From: Fistulifera solaris
Lineage: Eukaryota; Bacillariophyta; Bacillariophyceae; Naviculales; Stauroneidaceae
Direction: 5' to 3'
DNA length: 64,000 nt
NCBI GenBank assembly: GCA_030295235.1
Contig: AP026155.1
Coordinates: 434,001 to 498,000, forward strand
The notes below the pieces were generated by a model. That model saw only the letters and a list, made by a program, of their open reading frames with translations, was not told the origin of the DNA and ran no database searches. Of the stretch, positions 10,278 through 23,062 are shown piece after piece (position 1 is the first letter of the stretch; each line of letters begins with the position of its first letter). A program made the translations under genes and the position numbers.

Positions 10278-12790
10278 CTACTGCTCTGGGTATTGCTCAT
10301 CATCCAAATTAAAGTCTGGCAAAATGGGACAGTTCTCCAAATGTAGCGAATGCATCTGGAAGCAACACAAGACCGACTCTGGCAACTCCTCCTCGGACAC
10401 TCCTTCTATTATAAAAGCAAAAGCTATTGAAACCGATTTTGTGTGTCCTCTCACCACGCTCAAAATGCCTTTTGCAATCGAAGAGGCAGTTATTATGACA
10501 TCGACTTCGTATACTCCTTTTCGAGTCAGATCCCTGTCGCGGAAGAAATATTGCAAAGGGATGACCTTTCCTAGCAAAGCGGGCGATTTCCCTGGACCGA
10601 CGGCTGCTTTGACAATCCATGGACCCTCAACAACTACCGGAAGCAGTTTTAGGCGGGCATCGCGGTATTCTTGATCACCGTGACAAAACTTGCCCCAGAC
10701 ACCCTGGAGCTTTTGCGGAAACATATCCAGTGGCGGTATCGAAAAGTATGCAACCAAATTGCCGAAAGGTAGCAAAAATTTACTAGAAACGTGTCCTCGT
10801 CGGCTAATCGTCCACCAAGAACGCTGGGATGGCGTGCGATGTTATGTCTAGGGTTATCCGACATCCACATGTCAACTCCTCGACATGTCAGCGGTGCTGG
10901 CCCCGACAAAACTTTTACCTTATCAGTTAGGTAATTTGCGCCACGTACATGAAAGATATTCGTCTCGGGTTGGCTCCAGCATGAATGACCATCTTTCGAA
11001 GGGAATTTTGGCAGCGGTGACGATAGTCGCTCATCCTCGAAAGAAACGAATGGACGAAGGGGGATTGCTTCTTCGCCGTCAGACTCTTCGCAATCATCAT
11101 CGACGGAGATTTCAAGTCGTGTGACCTCAGTATCTTTAATTGTGACTTGGGCAGTGCCGTCAGCATTGTCTCGCTGATTCTTTACAACGGGAGATTGACG
11201 CGGCAAGGAAGTCACTTCGCTACTTTTCTCCATAACTATCGAACCAAAGCATGCAGCACCAGCCCAGGACAAGATTAGCAGATCGAGGCGTATCGTAACA
11301 GCAGGAATAAATTGCCCAAGAACACAACCTGTCAATGGAAGAACAGCCGTCGCAAGGAATAGCATTGATTGAGAAGGAAACGGAACCAAAGCTTTATCGC
11401 ACCAAAGGTAGCCAAAGGAGAGCACTCGGGCGGCAAACTCATCGACTGCCGATTGCTTTGTAGCACACGAGTGTAACCATTCCTTGACGAAACGATCCGT
11501 AGATATTGTACTATCAAGAGCGATTGTTGTCTTTGTCGTCAAGATTGATAAACCATCATGTCCCTCTAACAGGCGCACGGAGAGTGGAGCAACATTTACT
11601 TGTGAAGGCGACGAGGCCGATGACAAGCAAAGAAATGATTTCAATGCGCTGGTATTGACGGTTTTAGCATCCACAACGATGCTTCGAAGCAGGCTGTCAA
11701 CAACGGAAAGCGTCGCTTTCAATTGTTCCACACGTGGACGAGTCGACAGTCGGGATAACTGACGAATCATTCCTCTGCGCGAATCGTCAATTTGAAAGTC
11801 AATAATATCCACCAATTTTTGGAAATCGTTAGCTGTTCGAAGAATAGACCATTGTTCTGCTATATGTCGTCGCTGCAACAACAGCACTCGAATCTCGTAA
11901 GCAATCTCAAAGCGTAGACTTCGCGCTAGTCGGACCACGCGATACTGCGTTACGCGAGTAATCACAATTTTCGAGGGGTTGCTTTCTGCTTTGGAAGTCC
12001 TCGACGCATGGCGCTTCTGAGTCCCAGTTGAACCGCTCTCTCGTGTCGTCACGTCAATCTGATCAGACTCTGTTTCATTCACATGACTGGTCGTTAATGA
12101 TGAATTCTCAGCCAGAGACTCGATTTTCGTGTCTTCTTCTTCAAATAAGCAAGCTTCAAACACGCGCACCCCTAACATGTCCTCATTCTCCGAAACTGAC
12201 TCATCAATCCTGGGTTTTAGTAGCAAGGGTGATGGTAATTCATCTTTCCACCAAGGGCTTACAATCGGTCCTGACCTAGGAGATAATAAGGTGGTTAAAT
12301 GAGTGACATTCCTAGTAGCCGCCCACTGCAAAGCGACAACCCACATCTGAGCCTCTTCCAGAGTCGCTACTGCACACAAAAAATCACGCTGCTCATGCTG
12401 AACTGGATCTGGCGAACATTGCAACGTTTCTGTATCAGAGGACAGCAGCCTTTGCCCCCGAAACATAAAACCATAAGTACTGGTCGGCAATCCGACGTGC
12501 ATATCACGGAAAGTAGTCGCGTCCAGAATTCGAGCTTGAAATAAAATCAGCGTGTACCTAGGAACGCGACATCCCGAACCATTTTCTTCGTAATACCGAA
12601 CCAAACCATTGTCCCAAACTTCCAAATAGCGCGGCCTCCACACGCGGCGAATTTTTCCTCTCACGTGAGCTCGACCAGAGTGACGAATTTGGGGTTCTGT
12701 CGGAAGCAAGGAATGTCGATCGAGTGAAACGCGCCGTGCTTTGCTGTTGACATGCGAACCGTTCTGCGGTGATCTAGCATTGGATTTCAT
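10278..12790 (-). CDS. PH-PX-EDR2-like (DUF1336) lipid-binding protein
   Basis: The N-terminal frame (12790 down) shows a pleckstrin-homology domain (KIRRVWRPRYLEVWDNGLVRYY ending in VATLEEAQMWVVALQWA; residues about 45-155). A PX-like region follows (ITRVTQYRVVRLARSLRFEI, then EQWSILRTANDFQKLVDII), then a hydrophobic hairpin near residues 485-530. The C-terminal EDR2/DUF1336 domain has FHVRGANYLTDKVKV. The DUF1336 domain continues in another frame from 10775 (LPFGNLVAYFSIPP, GPWIVKAAVG, HTKSVSIAFAFIIEG). The known family pattern VNFLLPxGN shows that the two frames are one protein. They meet at a run of five A on the + strand (10774-10778). In plants EDR2 proteins regulate membrane signalling and bind phosphoinositides; here both PH and PX would recruit the protein to such lipids (inference). 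Confidence 0.85.
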
Positions 12791-13435
12791 TTTTTCGTCG
12801 AACGACGGACAACTGCTTGCAATCTAGCACCGCAAACGTTTCACGAGTTTTGTCGTTTACGAAAGAAAAACAGAAGTGAGAGAAAAGATATGATGCCTTT
12901 TTTCCCCAATCATTTGAACGTTTCGTGCTGTTGATGTGCGCTGTTCACGAAGGTGTTCGTTTGAAATAACTTTTCACATCAAAAACTGCGGGAGACGCCC
13001 TACATAGTGTACAATCGGAGCGACTGTCCTCCACACTTGGCTAAGTAAAAAACAAACTTGTACAGAACACGTTTTTTCAACGGGACACCGATTCAGGTCA
13101 CTGAAGCTGTGGTTCGAGACCACTCACTCTCTCGAGAGAGAGACTGTGAAAACGGGTCTCTACCTGGTACTGGACTAGTTTTTGTTGGCTCTAGCTTCTT
13201 CAGTCAACCATCCATGCAACGCTTCAAAACGACAAAGTACACAATATCTTCATTGTCAACAACGCCAACGTTCGTATCTGAACACTCATAACTCACCAAG
13301 TCGTCGATACTTTTGGTGAACGCACCATACTTGTTCACAACAAAGTCTTCCGAAATGAACAGAAGAATCATCATCGTCCGAGGTCGAACACAATAAATTT
13401 AGCTATGAGTAGGGTTACTTCCTGGGTTAAGAAAG
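12791..13435. other. Intergenic region, no gene seen
   Basis: This gap separates the start of the EDR2-like gene from the 3' end of the ORC1-like gene. A 14-base perfect palindrome CTCTCTCGAGAGAG sits near 13127-13140. No conserved coding frame is visible. Confidence 0.4.
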
Positions 13436-16400
13436 CTATCGACAGCTATTTGCCACAAGATACTTGTTGACAAGCTTTGCATGTGGGGTGTTCTTAAAAG
13501 CTTGGATCAGAGTAGTGTCTTCAGCTTCTGTATAGACCAAGGGCCAATATCCACCGCACCCTGACACCACCGAGCGAAAGGAAACGCTCGTGAACCTTTC
13601 CGGCCTACCGACATTTATAAGTTGGGAACATGATAGACGGCTGACAATTCCAAGCGTTTCTTTTAGATTTGGAGGAGGAAGATATAATTCATCTCCAGAA
13701 GATTTGGCGAGGTGCTCCATTTTGGTTATAAGTTCTTCCAAGTCGAATCCTTTGCTCTTAATGCCGGTATTTTTTCTTAAGACAGCTAGGGATATTAGAA
13801 GCAGAGCTTCAAATGGTGCGCACTGAACAATGCTTTTGAACTCTGCGGAGCTCGTAGTTTTTTGAACGGCAGCAACCACATCTTTGACCATGACCACTGG
13901 ATTACCTGTGCTTTTTTTCTTCTCGATCCAAAACAATTTCCGCCGCCGCCTGGCAAATATGGAATGCTTTTCGGATGTCTCCGGATGCCATCGATGTCTT
14001 TTTGGAAGCAAATAAAATGGCATCGTCCTGAAATACTTTGTAAAGCGGCGATGCCTGTGATATTTTTGCCGACAGAATGGCGACCGTCTGCGTCACGTTG
14101 TAGGATTGGAAAGGTAAATGGTTTTTCCCGATACGAGATTGTATGCGATGGTGGAGCCTGTCCAACAAGTCCAGCGTATTGGAAATACCGATAACAACAA
14201 GATTAAAGGGCGCTCCAACGCTTCGTGATGTTGCAGGCCAGTTGAAAAAATCGTAAAGAACCTCCTCCTTCGGCGTAACAAGGTAGTCGATTTCATCTAG
14301 AAGGAGGACAATTACACGTGGTTCTTGCGACTCGGACTTTGCTTTTTCAAAGTATCTCGCAAGCTGCTTGCGGGCTGCGTCGGCGGTGTGCCTTTGCCGT
14401 CCCTGCATATCTGTTCCAGGAACCTAGTGTACGCTTCATTGGGATTCCGCATCTCCATGCCATTCAGCGATACAAAGTCAAACGACGATACCAGTCCTTC
14501 TCTTTGGTCTTGTTTCAAATCACCGATAGCTGCCCGAATGCAGGAGGTCTTTCCCACACCTGGAGGACCCGCTACAAAAAACGAGGCTCTGAAGTTGTCT
14601 TGATTTTGGCCAAGAATAGAGTCCCGTAAAAAAGACTTGATAGCGTTTTGCTCGTATTGTCTCCCAATCAAGGCGGTGCTGCGTTCAAAACCTTCTATCG
14701 ACGCGTCCGTAAGCGATAGCTTCTTTATGACACTTCGAAACGATTCTTTCCAGTCTCCGTTTGCATTGAATGACAACAGCGAGCCTCCTTCATGTTTTGT
14801 AGTGTAAAGAAGATCCAACTCCTTGGAATACTTTGAGTGAATTCTTGCTCTCCTAATCCTACCGTTGAGGTCACTGATTGGTATCAGACTGCGACGACGA
14901 GGGGACCAGAAGCGGCGACAATGAAACTGAATTACTGGCATTCCTAACAAGTACTTGGCCTCTGAAACCTTCGCTGTACTCACCAGCTCAACAGGAGCTA
15001 GTAGATTGCACGGAGAAATCTCATCGTAATGGTCGCTTTCGAGTACTTCTTCTAAGGTGTGCCATGTCGGATCCCTCTCGGTGTCAACTCCCTTTATTTC
15101 GGATGCACGGTACAGCCACCTTATTTCGAAAACGATCACAGATTTCAGTTTATCTTCCGATGGTGATCTCTTGATTATGGCGACAAGCTCAGCGACAGCC
15201 CATTTAATTTCGTCCGCGAGCGGAAAGTTCTTTGACAAATTTGGTTGTTCGATGTTTGTTCCAAACGACGTTCTTCCGGAACCGAAACCATGTCTGACGA
15301 TGAAGACATCACCAAGTCGAAGTTTCCAAACGGAATCATCCGGAACGGAACAAGCCGGGAGACTTGGACAGAAGACACCATAGCGAGGTCGTACACAAGC
15401 CTCCTGGTAAAACTCACAACTAGCGCCGTAATCAACGTAGAACGCTGGGCCTAAAAGCCGGGCGTTGCTTTCTAAGAAACGCACAGAAGACGATTCTGAA
15501 GCAGTTGTCTTCTCGTCGTCATAGGACATACTTTTCAGCTGCATATGCGGTTTTATTGTGCCGTGTACTTTTGAGCTGTCATTCACAACCTTTGTGACTT
15601 CGGCAAAGAGCTCTTTAATCGTCGTTTTGTCGTACTGATTGGATGCTTCAAGGCACCGCTTTAGAAGGTTGCACATTCGTTGGGAGTTACTTTGATGCTT
15701 CTCGACCCGAATATCATAAACTCCTCCATAAACGTTAACCGAAACAGGGAGATAGCTCTGCATCTCCACATTAGACCATAGTGCTTTTCTATCACTTCGC
15801 TGTAATTTTGTGATGCCGGTCATGAAAATACTAATTGGACCAATGAGAGCATCACATTTTACAACTTCCACCTGAATGTTTTCTCCATTGGAATATTCGT
15901 AAACGACGCCTAGTCCACTGCCTTGCACTGAAGGAGTAATTTCTCTTCTAAACAGCCAGCGGATTTCAACCATATATTTCTTCTCAAAATCACTTGAATC
16001 CTTTTCCAACCTTTGAAAAATCGATATGATTTGAGCCGGCCTCCACGGTACAGAATACGGAAAGTACGAACTCGTTTTAATAATACTGCTGCGTACAGCC
16101 ACAATGTCGCCAACACAGCCGACCCAAACCCGATCTTTTCGATCGGCTTCTGGATAGAGAACTTCAGAAAGTGCATACCTGTCCCATGACGGAGTAAGAC
16201 GACAACTGAAAAAGAAACGGCGATCCGGATTTGTGTTTTCCTGAGAGCATAAGCGTGTTTCTGTAAAAACGTCTTCATTGCCGGTTGTCCGCAATCGCGT
16301 AGTGGACGAGTGCGGGCAAGCTTTATTATCCAGAAAAGGAACTTGAAGAGCGCACAGCAACTCCTTCCGTTCCTTTATGATCGGAGATAGCTTTAAAGCT

Positions 16401-18866
16401 TTCAATGTCATTGATTGAAACCACCTCACAGGACTCGCTTCCGCGTTGAAAAGGGGCTGAAATTGACCGTACTGGTGTAAAAACAGGTATTTGCAGCGAA
16501 AATCTACCGCCAAGACATTTTCATTGAATTGACCCTGAACTTTTTGAACGTGATTTGCGATGAATAGGTCAACGGCGCCAAGAATCCTTGAAGCTTTGAC
16601 GTCCCTTTCGAAGACGTCAGTTTGAAAAATTTCGGGGACAGGACCCGTTGTCGGCGGCATCCAGCTGGATGTATTTGATGGCATTTCAGACGGCCGATTG
16701 AACATACACAACTCTACTAACGGTTCATTTGACCCTGGACTCTGTTTTGCAGTTTCCCTGTAGATACAAGTAACTTGACCGATCCGCCAGGGAGCAACAA
16801 ATGGATACCATGGATTCGTTGTCTCACGAGACCTTGGAGAAGGGGCTGTATCCCAAGCAACACAAACAATATCACCTATCTTCACCGTCCATGATTGAGT
16901 GTTAAGAGAACCCTTGTTTGCCGTTGCCCGTGATACATTCCGTCGCGAAACGAGAGGAACAAGAGCAGATGAGAGGTAGTCCACACACCGTCCTTTCGAG
17001 GGTTTCTCTTTGTAGATTATTCGACAAGTGGCATCAGTAAATGCTTCAACATTCATGAGTTCCACTGGCCATCGCGTGGAAACTTCATTTTCGCCTGACT
17101 CGGAATACTTGGTTTTACTGTTAAACAACCCACTCTCTAGATTACCACTTAAACCAAGGCGACGTTTGATAGCATCCAAACATCGCATTTGCAAGACAAG
17201 ATCCTTCCCAGGGTGCGCCTTTTCACACAAAAGCCCACGACTTAGCGGCCCCGCAACTCTTTCTTTAAATGAGGTCCAGTCACAAATGTCGTCCAGCGAA
17301 GTGGAAATCGTCTTGCTATGGTAGAAATGCCGACAGATAAGAGGAACTTGGGGACATTTTGTTTTGTCAACGAAACAATTCAACCATTTCAATGAGGGTT
17401 TAGGATCACTTGTAATATCGATGCTTCCGAGAACTTTCTCGACAAGTATCGTACTCACAAACTCATCAATTTCGATAAGCATCTTGTCTGCATGCTTATA
17501 TTCCAGTAGGCCTTTTCTTTCATCGTCTGATAGGCATAAATCTTTGAGGAGATCTATATCCGTAATGCGGTACAGATAGCGAAATTCAACGAAGACCTGA
17601 CTAGAGGGTGAGTTTTCTTTTCGATAAATAGCTAGAACTTGTGCGGCAGCCCATGGCAAAGTAAATGGCATCCAAGGATTCTTCACTCGTTTCTGAGGAA
17701 TTTCAGCAACAGTGGATACTGCTACAACGTCTCCGACATGAAATACAAACTTTCCAGATAGACGACCTTGAATGGACGAGTCATAATTCTGTTGGCACAA
17801 ATTCAACTCGACCGACTCGAAAAAGTAAAGTTCAGCCACGCTCGTGCCTTTTTTTATCCTTGTGACGCATTGTATATAGCGTTTGTTCTGGTAGAAGCTG
17901 TTCCAATTGAGCAAGTATCTCAGGTTCGGCAGTTGAAGCGGAGGTCGACGTAGTCAGTGCGGCCTCATCGAAAGAAGTATCATCGAGTTCGACGCGCGAT
18001 TTCTGCTTTTTTGAAGGACACCCTGACCTACATAGTACAGGTTTGCGCTTGTTACTGGCTTTTGATGTGAAAGAAGGGTTTGGCTTGAGCTTCTTCTCCA
18101 CATTAGTCGCCATTTTTTGCTTAGGGACTCGTGCGTTGCGTCGATTTCGTGAAGGTGACGAACTTTCCATGAAGTGACCCTCCTTTTGCATTGGGAAAAT
18201 GTGCTCTTTGTACAATCTTTGCAAAGTTCGGTTTGATTGTTGCGGTTTGTCGATGCTCCAAGCTCTTAATAGGGAAAGTGGCAACTCGCCGTCGTCGCGA
18301 ACATAATGATCAAGCCCACGACGCTCGAAAGACTTCATTGGATCGAGGAAACCTAGAGGGCAGTAGAAAATAGTATAAGTGCCAGGAACTTGCATTTCTG
18401 GAGGAATCTGGTTTTGATCTCTGAAAAAATCGGGCCTCTTGAGTTCCACCACAGCTGGTAGCAAGCGTTCGATGGGGAACGTTTCTTCGACTTCCGTCTC
18501 AACTATGCTATGTTTAGGTCTACATAGTTCGTTCATGACGCTCTTTGATTCCTTAGTTGCGTGCTTGTCACAGTATGCACTTGATACAAAAGGGAAGCAT
18601 CTGACTGTGACGTCGTATTTTTTGGTCGAGTCTGTTTTCGTCATAGTCAATTGAATCACCTGTCCTATTATCCATTTCTCACTCTGAAATGGGGCCAACC
18701 TTAGCTTTCCCTTTTTCTCAGATCTATAGGCATAGAAATCTCCAAGAAAAATGCGTTGACAAAAGGTCCCATGGTTGATTTCAAGGCCACCAAATGCAGC
18801 ACATTTGTTTGAGTTAGAGCGGTCTACTTGTTCTGTCAGTGCGACAACCTGAAGTTGGGATACCAT
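13436..18866 (-). CDS. ORC1-like AAA+ ATPase with five BAH-like modules
   Basis: About 1,800 residues. The C-terminal part is the ORC1/CDC6 AAA+ engine: LIGRQYEQNAIKSFL (initiator-specific entry), Walker A AGPPGVGKTS (about 14546-14575), Walker B VLLLDEIDYL, sensor 1 VVIGISNTLDL, the arginine-rich lid HHRIQSRIG, and a winged-helix C terminus. Ahead of it come five copies of a BAH-like core with the pattern GDIV.V, then PW..AQV..I, then VE.R.L.R. They lie near 18755-18447, 17743-17405, 16882-16535, 16120-15815 and 15319-14975. ORC1 marks replication origins; its BAH domain reads histone H4 methylation in animals (known). Frames change at a T7 run (17849-17855), near a C3 run (about 14401) and at a T7 run (13912-13918). 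No introns fit these points, so one base gained or lost at each is the simplest view. The start ATG at 18866 is the first in the open frame. Confidence 0.85.
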
Positions 18867-19421
18867 ACTTCAAACACAAAAACGCCGCAGTGGATATGGT
18901 TGGTTGTGTGTGTAAAGAAGACTGTTGTGAATCGTTTATTTCAATAGAATGCAAGGCTATAAGTTTTCGCGCTTCATTGTCATTCTTTCACGTCATTGTT
19001 GTTGCGATCGCATCGCATTCGAAATTCGAGCTGGAACTGCGGTTTCCGGTACCGCAGATGGTGCAGCGACCAGCGAGCAGACCGGATCACCGCCCGACCC
19101 GCGCGCGCGAAATCATCACGCGCGGACGGATACGAAAAAAGACACTCCAGCATTTTGGGTCATTCTAATCCTGCACTGCAATAAGTCGTCAAAAGTCATC
19201 GCCGAACTCTTCTAGTACGGAGTCTGGTCGGAGTATTTCGCTGCTTGCCCCACAGTGCACTGCGAAAGCCCATGGATTTTAGATTTGGGCCTGTTGGCAC
19301 TACATGGATACGGAGTATGAATTTTCGATTTATGTTCTGAGATTTCCGCCTTGGCGTTTTCGCCCGCCAAACGCCAAAAGGTCTTCTTTCATTTCCAGAG
19401 CTAAAGAATCGAACAAATGCC
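18867..19421. promoter_or_regulatory. Divergent promoter region
   Basis: About 550 bases between the divergent ORC1-like gene and the lysine-tailed membrane protein gene. It contains a GC-rich patch with alternating CG (CGCGCGCG near 19100-19110) and a CCGGTACCG motif near 19048. No convincing coding sequence is seen, though an upstream exon encoding a signal peptide for the following gene could hide here. Confidence 0.35.
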
Positions 19422-22400
19422 TTGCAATTGATTGTCAAAGAATTTGCACGCAACAAGCTTCATCCGTCGCAACAATTTCATACTGTTACTATTACCCAGG
19501 CAGGAATTATTAAGTCCTTCAACATGCATCGAAGCTTGCAGCAGGATTGTAAAGAACGAACGTCTATCACAACATCTTTCAATAATGATGATCGGATTCC
19601 TACCTACACCGGCATAATGTTCGAAATATATCCTAACATGGATCTCGAGTTATTAACAATGGAGCTTGATATTCGAATCAATGAAGCAGGTGGACAACCG
19701 GACCTCTGGGTTGAAGTTTATACGCTAGTGGGGAGTTACGAGCTTTTCGAAGCCTACACCGCGGACAGATGGACCTTGGTGACCGAAACAAACGCGGTTT
19801 TGCTACCCGGTGGCCAAGCAGCTATTATACCAACCAGCGTTTTCAACAAGGTTGAGATGAAAGCAGGAGAGCGGAGATCATTCTACGTTACTTTTCGAAA
19901 ATCGGTAAGCTTATTGATCCTCAGCCGTGTTTCTGTTTAGCTTTGTGTCGTCTCACCTCCGGTTTCTCGCTTGCTAATTCAATGCGCAGTACATAGATTT
20001 CGTCGCCGACGCCCTTCAAAAAATCTGGAGAGGTGCAGATGACAACCCCTGAACTCGATATCTCAGTTGGAGTAGGCTTCAACGAATACAAGTTTCCCGG
20101 CGATTTCGACCGAACACTGGATCCGCAGTTCGCCGGAGTACTTCATTTGCGACGATCCGGAGAATGCAGCCTCTTTGTCAAAAACACGGAACTGACTTTC
20201 AGTTACCTTGTGGAAGCCGAGCCTACACCCGAAATTTCGTCTCAGCTAGTCGAAGCAGTACAAGAAGCGATTAAGTCTCTCATGACAACTGATTCAATTT
20301 TGCTCTCGTACCAAGAACAATTTGGTCTGGTTCAACTAATGGAGCCTATTGGGGCGATGGATAACAACAGCGGTAAGTAATTCGGCGTGCTCAATGTATA
20401 TCAGGGATGAAGCACTAACTTTTGAATAGGAGGGTGTCCTGATCAGTGGGCCACTTGTCCAGACAGATACTTTAACATCAACGTTTCCTTCGAGCACAAC
20501 GATAAATTAGATGAAGGAGAACTCAGATATCAATTTTATCGCCACTACGGAATGGTCGACGGTGCTGTGAAAGCGAAAATCACAGATCACAGTTCTCTTT
20601 ACGTCGGACTCGCAAGTGTATCAGCTGATATAACTATGTCCCTGAGTGGCACGCCTGAAAACAGTATAATGGACAGCGTGCAAGCGGATTATTTCAGAGA
20701 GGCTGTGGTATCGTTTCTTCAGGCCCACATCGATCCCAAGGCAAGCATATTTAGTCTCGCTATTGATAGCCAATCGAGGTCCAATAAGCTCCGTCATGCA
20801 CGAGCGTTGCAGGAAAGTGATTTGATGGTAACAGGGAAGCTCTTCGGAGGCCAGGGCCTATATTATTCTGCTGAAGATTTTCGCTCCGAAGTAGAAGATA
20901 CATTTAGGAGTGGACAAGAGATTTTCATAGAAAGCTTAATTACGAATGGCTTACGACCAAGTGATGTCAGCGAGAACGGCGGAATTGAGATATTCAACGG
21001 GATCACCAGCATCGGTGGTTTTGTTAGGGTGGATGAGACACCACAACAATCTGCGCCTGGTATGCAAGGTCCGGTGACGCAGTCTGCTAATTTTGGCTTA
21101 ATAGTTGGTGTAGTCTTGGCTGTCGCTTTCACTTGCCTGGTGGTATGGCTTGTCAGTCATTTTTGGCGTTTATACCAGCAAAGAGAAGACAAAGAGCGCA
21201 TGAGGGAGTACCGGGAAGAGCGAGAGAGAATTGACAGAATGAACTGGCAGAAGCAAATTGACGACGAATATGACGAGGTTTTTGGAGGCGGTAATGAAAA
21301 CAAAGAAGCCGATAATGAAGCGCCACTTGACGCGCGACGCTACTTGGCGTCCATTACAGATACATATGATGATGTGAATTCCTGTGATATAGAGAACGTT
21401 GGCGCACTGAAACGATCAAGCTCTTTCCACGACCCGCGCATAACATCAAAGCGGATGCTCCCAGCCCGATCAAAATCCTGTCAAGGAATTGATGGCGGTT
21501 CATCTCAATACGAAACGACAAGAACCGGTGGATTATACAAAGGCGTCGTAGAGCCAAAGAAAGGACAAAAACCACAACTACCGAAAGCGACACTAGATAA
21601 GTTCCTGGAAGATAAAGCAGGGGCTTTTTTACGGCAAGGTAATTCGAGGAGTGTCTCTTCTTCAGCAATCAGTATTGGTTCTTATTCCGCAGCCAAACCA
21701 CCAACTCGATCACGTTCTGGGCCGGTACTTGGGTATTCTGGCTCTTCATTAGGGCCTCCCGCAACACGAAATGGACCGGTGCCTTCCAGATTGCCACCTG
21801 GAAGGTCGGCATCAGGTCCCAATCTTTTTCAACGTCAAGCGCCTCGTGCAGGGCCACCGGTACGACCACCGCCTGGTCGTGCAAGGTCATATAACTCCCT
21901 TCCGCCAGGAGTCCGCCCTCCTCCTCCACCGCCTCCTCCTGGTTTTGATCCTCGGTCCCAGGGAGCACCTTCACGAATACCTCCTGGTCGATCTCACTCC
22001 CTCAATCAAAATCGATTTCCTCCTGCTGCTCATGCGCAACCTCGTGTTTTCACGTCCGGTCCCCCAAAAGGCTTACCCTCAAAAATATTAGGCTCTCAAC
22101 CGTCACCATGTCGCAATGATCCTAAGCCATTGCGTTTAGGTTCTGAAATTACTGCCAATGTGACACAACAAAGACCAGAGAACCCGCCGATGGCATCGCA
22201 TCGTCTCCAACACACGCCCCCAGTCATGATGCACAAGCAGGTTGCAACGGCAACTTTAGTTCAGCAGATAGACAATCAGGCAGTACCAATGCCTCTGAGC
22301 AGGCATCAAAACACAATTGCAAATGAAAGCGTCACATTATCTAGGAATGACCCGGAAAACTCGTGCGAAGTAGCCCCACAAGCCGCAAGAGACTTGCCTC

Positions 22401-22684
22401 CCCGATCCGAGACGCCACCAGTCGAGACGTACGTGAAACCTGCTAGTTCACCTGCCACTTCAACATCATCTATGTCTCTGGAAGAGGAAACAGAGCACAA
22501 AAAGAACAAAAAGAAAAAGGAAAAGAAAGAGAAGAAGAGCAAAAAGGAAAAGAAAGAAAAGAAGGAGAAGAAAGCGAAGAAGGAAAAGAAGAAATCAAAA
22601 GAAACCAAATCAAACGACGGACAAGGACAGCATGATATGGCCATTAGAAACAATTTGCAGACTGAAGCAAAAGATACTAGATGA
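19422..22684 (+). CDS. Type I membrane protein with Pro-rich cytoplasmic region and lysine tail
   Basis: Exons read 19422-19905, 19997-20372 and 20430-22684, with GT-AG introns; the acceptor at 19996 is chosen because it keeps the frame into ISSPTPFKKSGEVQ. The first 600 or so residues look extracytoplasmic (acidic, with Cys pairs such as GGCPDQWATCPD). One strong membrane helix follows, FGLIVGVVLAVAFTCLVVWL at about 21093-21155. After it comes a charged stretch, then a Pro/Arg-rich low-complexity region with PPPPPPPP and repeated PPGRSxS units, and finally a tail of almost pure KKxKKEKK at 22497-22620. No signal peptide is visible at the first Met, so the true start may lie in an unseen upstream exon. 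The family is not recognised. The Pro-rich region suggests binding to SH3/WW/profilin-like partners (inference). Confidence 0.72.
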
Positions 22685-23062
22685 TAGTTCATAATAATGA
22701 CAGGACAGCATTGGCGTAACGTCTACGAGAGGCGTTACCGTCCGATGCTTGTCAATTCTGCTTGTGGAGTAAGATGCATCTTAATAATGTATATATCGAT
22801 TGATTTGATTTACACTACCCGAAAGTGGTATACTTAATAAGTCTTTTCGCTAGATGAGTATCGTACCTTGACGTATGGGCTCGTCATTGTGTTAAACAAT
22901 AGTGAACTCGTGACAGGAAACGGTTCTCAATTTTCCAGTCACGAATCATCGAACAAAATTGTTTCTTGACACTTGCCCTGATAATACTTTTGCGGCGGCC
23001 TGACGCCTCCTATTCGTTTCAACAATAAGCCACAGAGCTTATTGTTATTCATTACCTTAACC
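22685..23062. promoter_or_regulatory. Intergenic region; upstream part duplicated elsewhere
   Basis: This gap holds the 3' end of the preceding gene and the promoter of the Mpo1-like gene. Bases from about 22985 onward have an inverted, diverged copy at 29313-29563. No gene is seen. Confidence 0.45.

Noticed and set aside
14400-14450. Intron joining the two AAA+ frames of the ORC1-like gene
   Set aside because: The only GT-AG pairs would give introns of about 34 bases or less, shorter than any other here.
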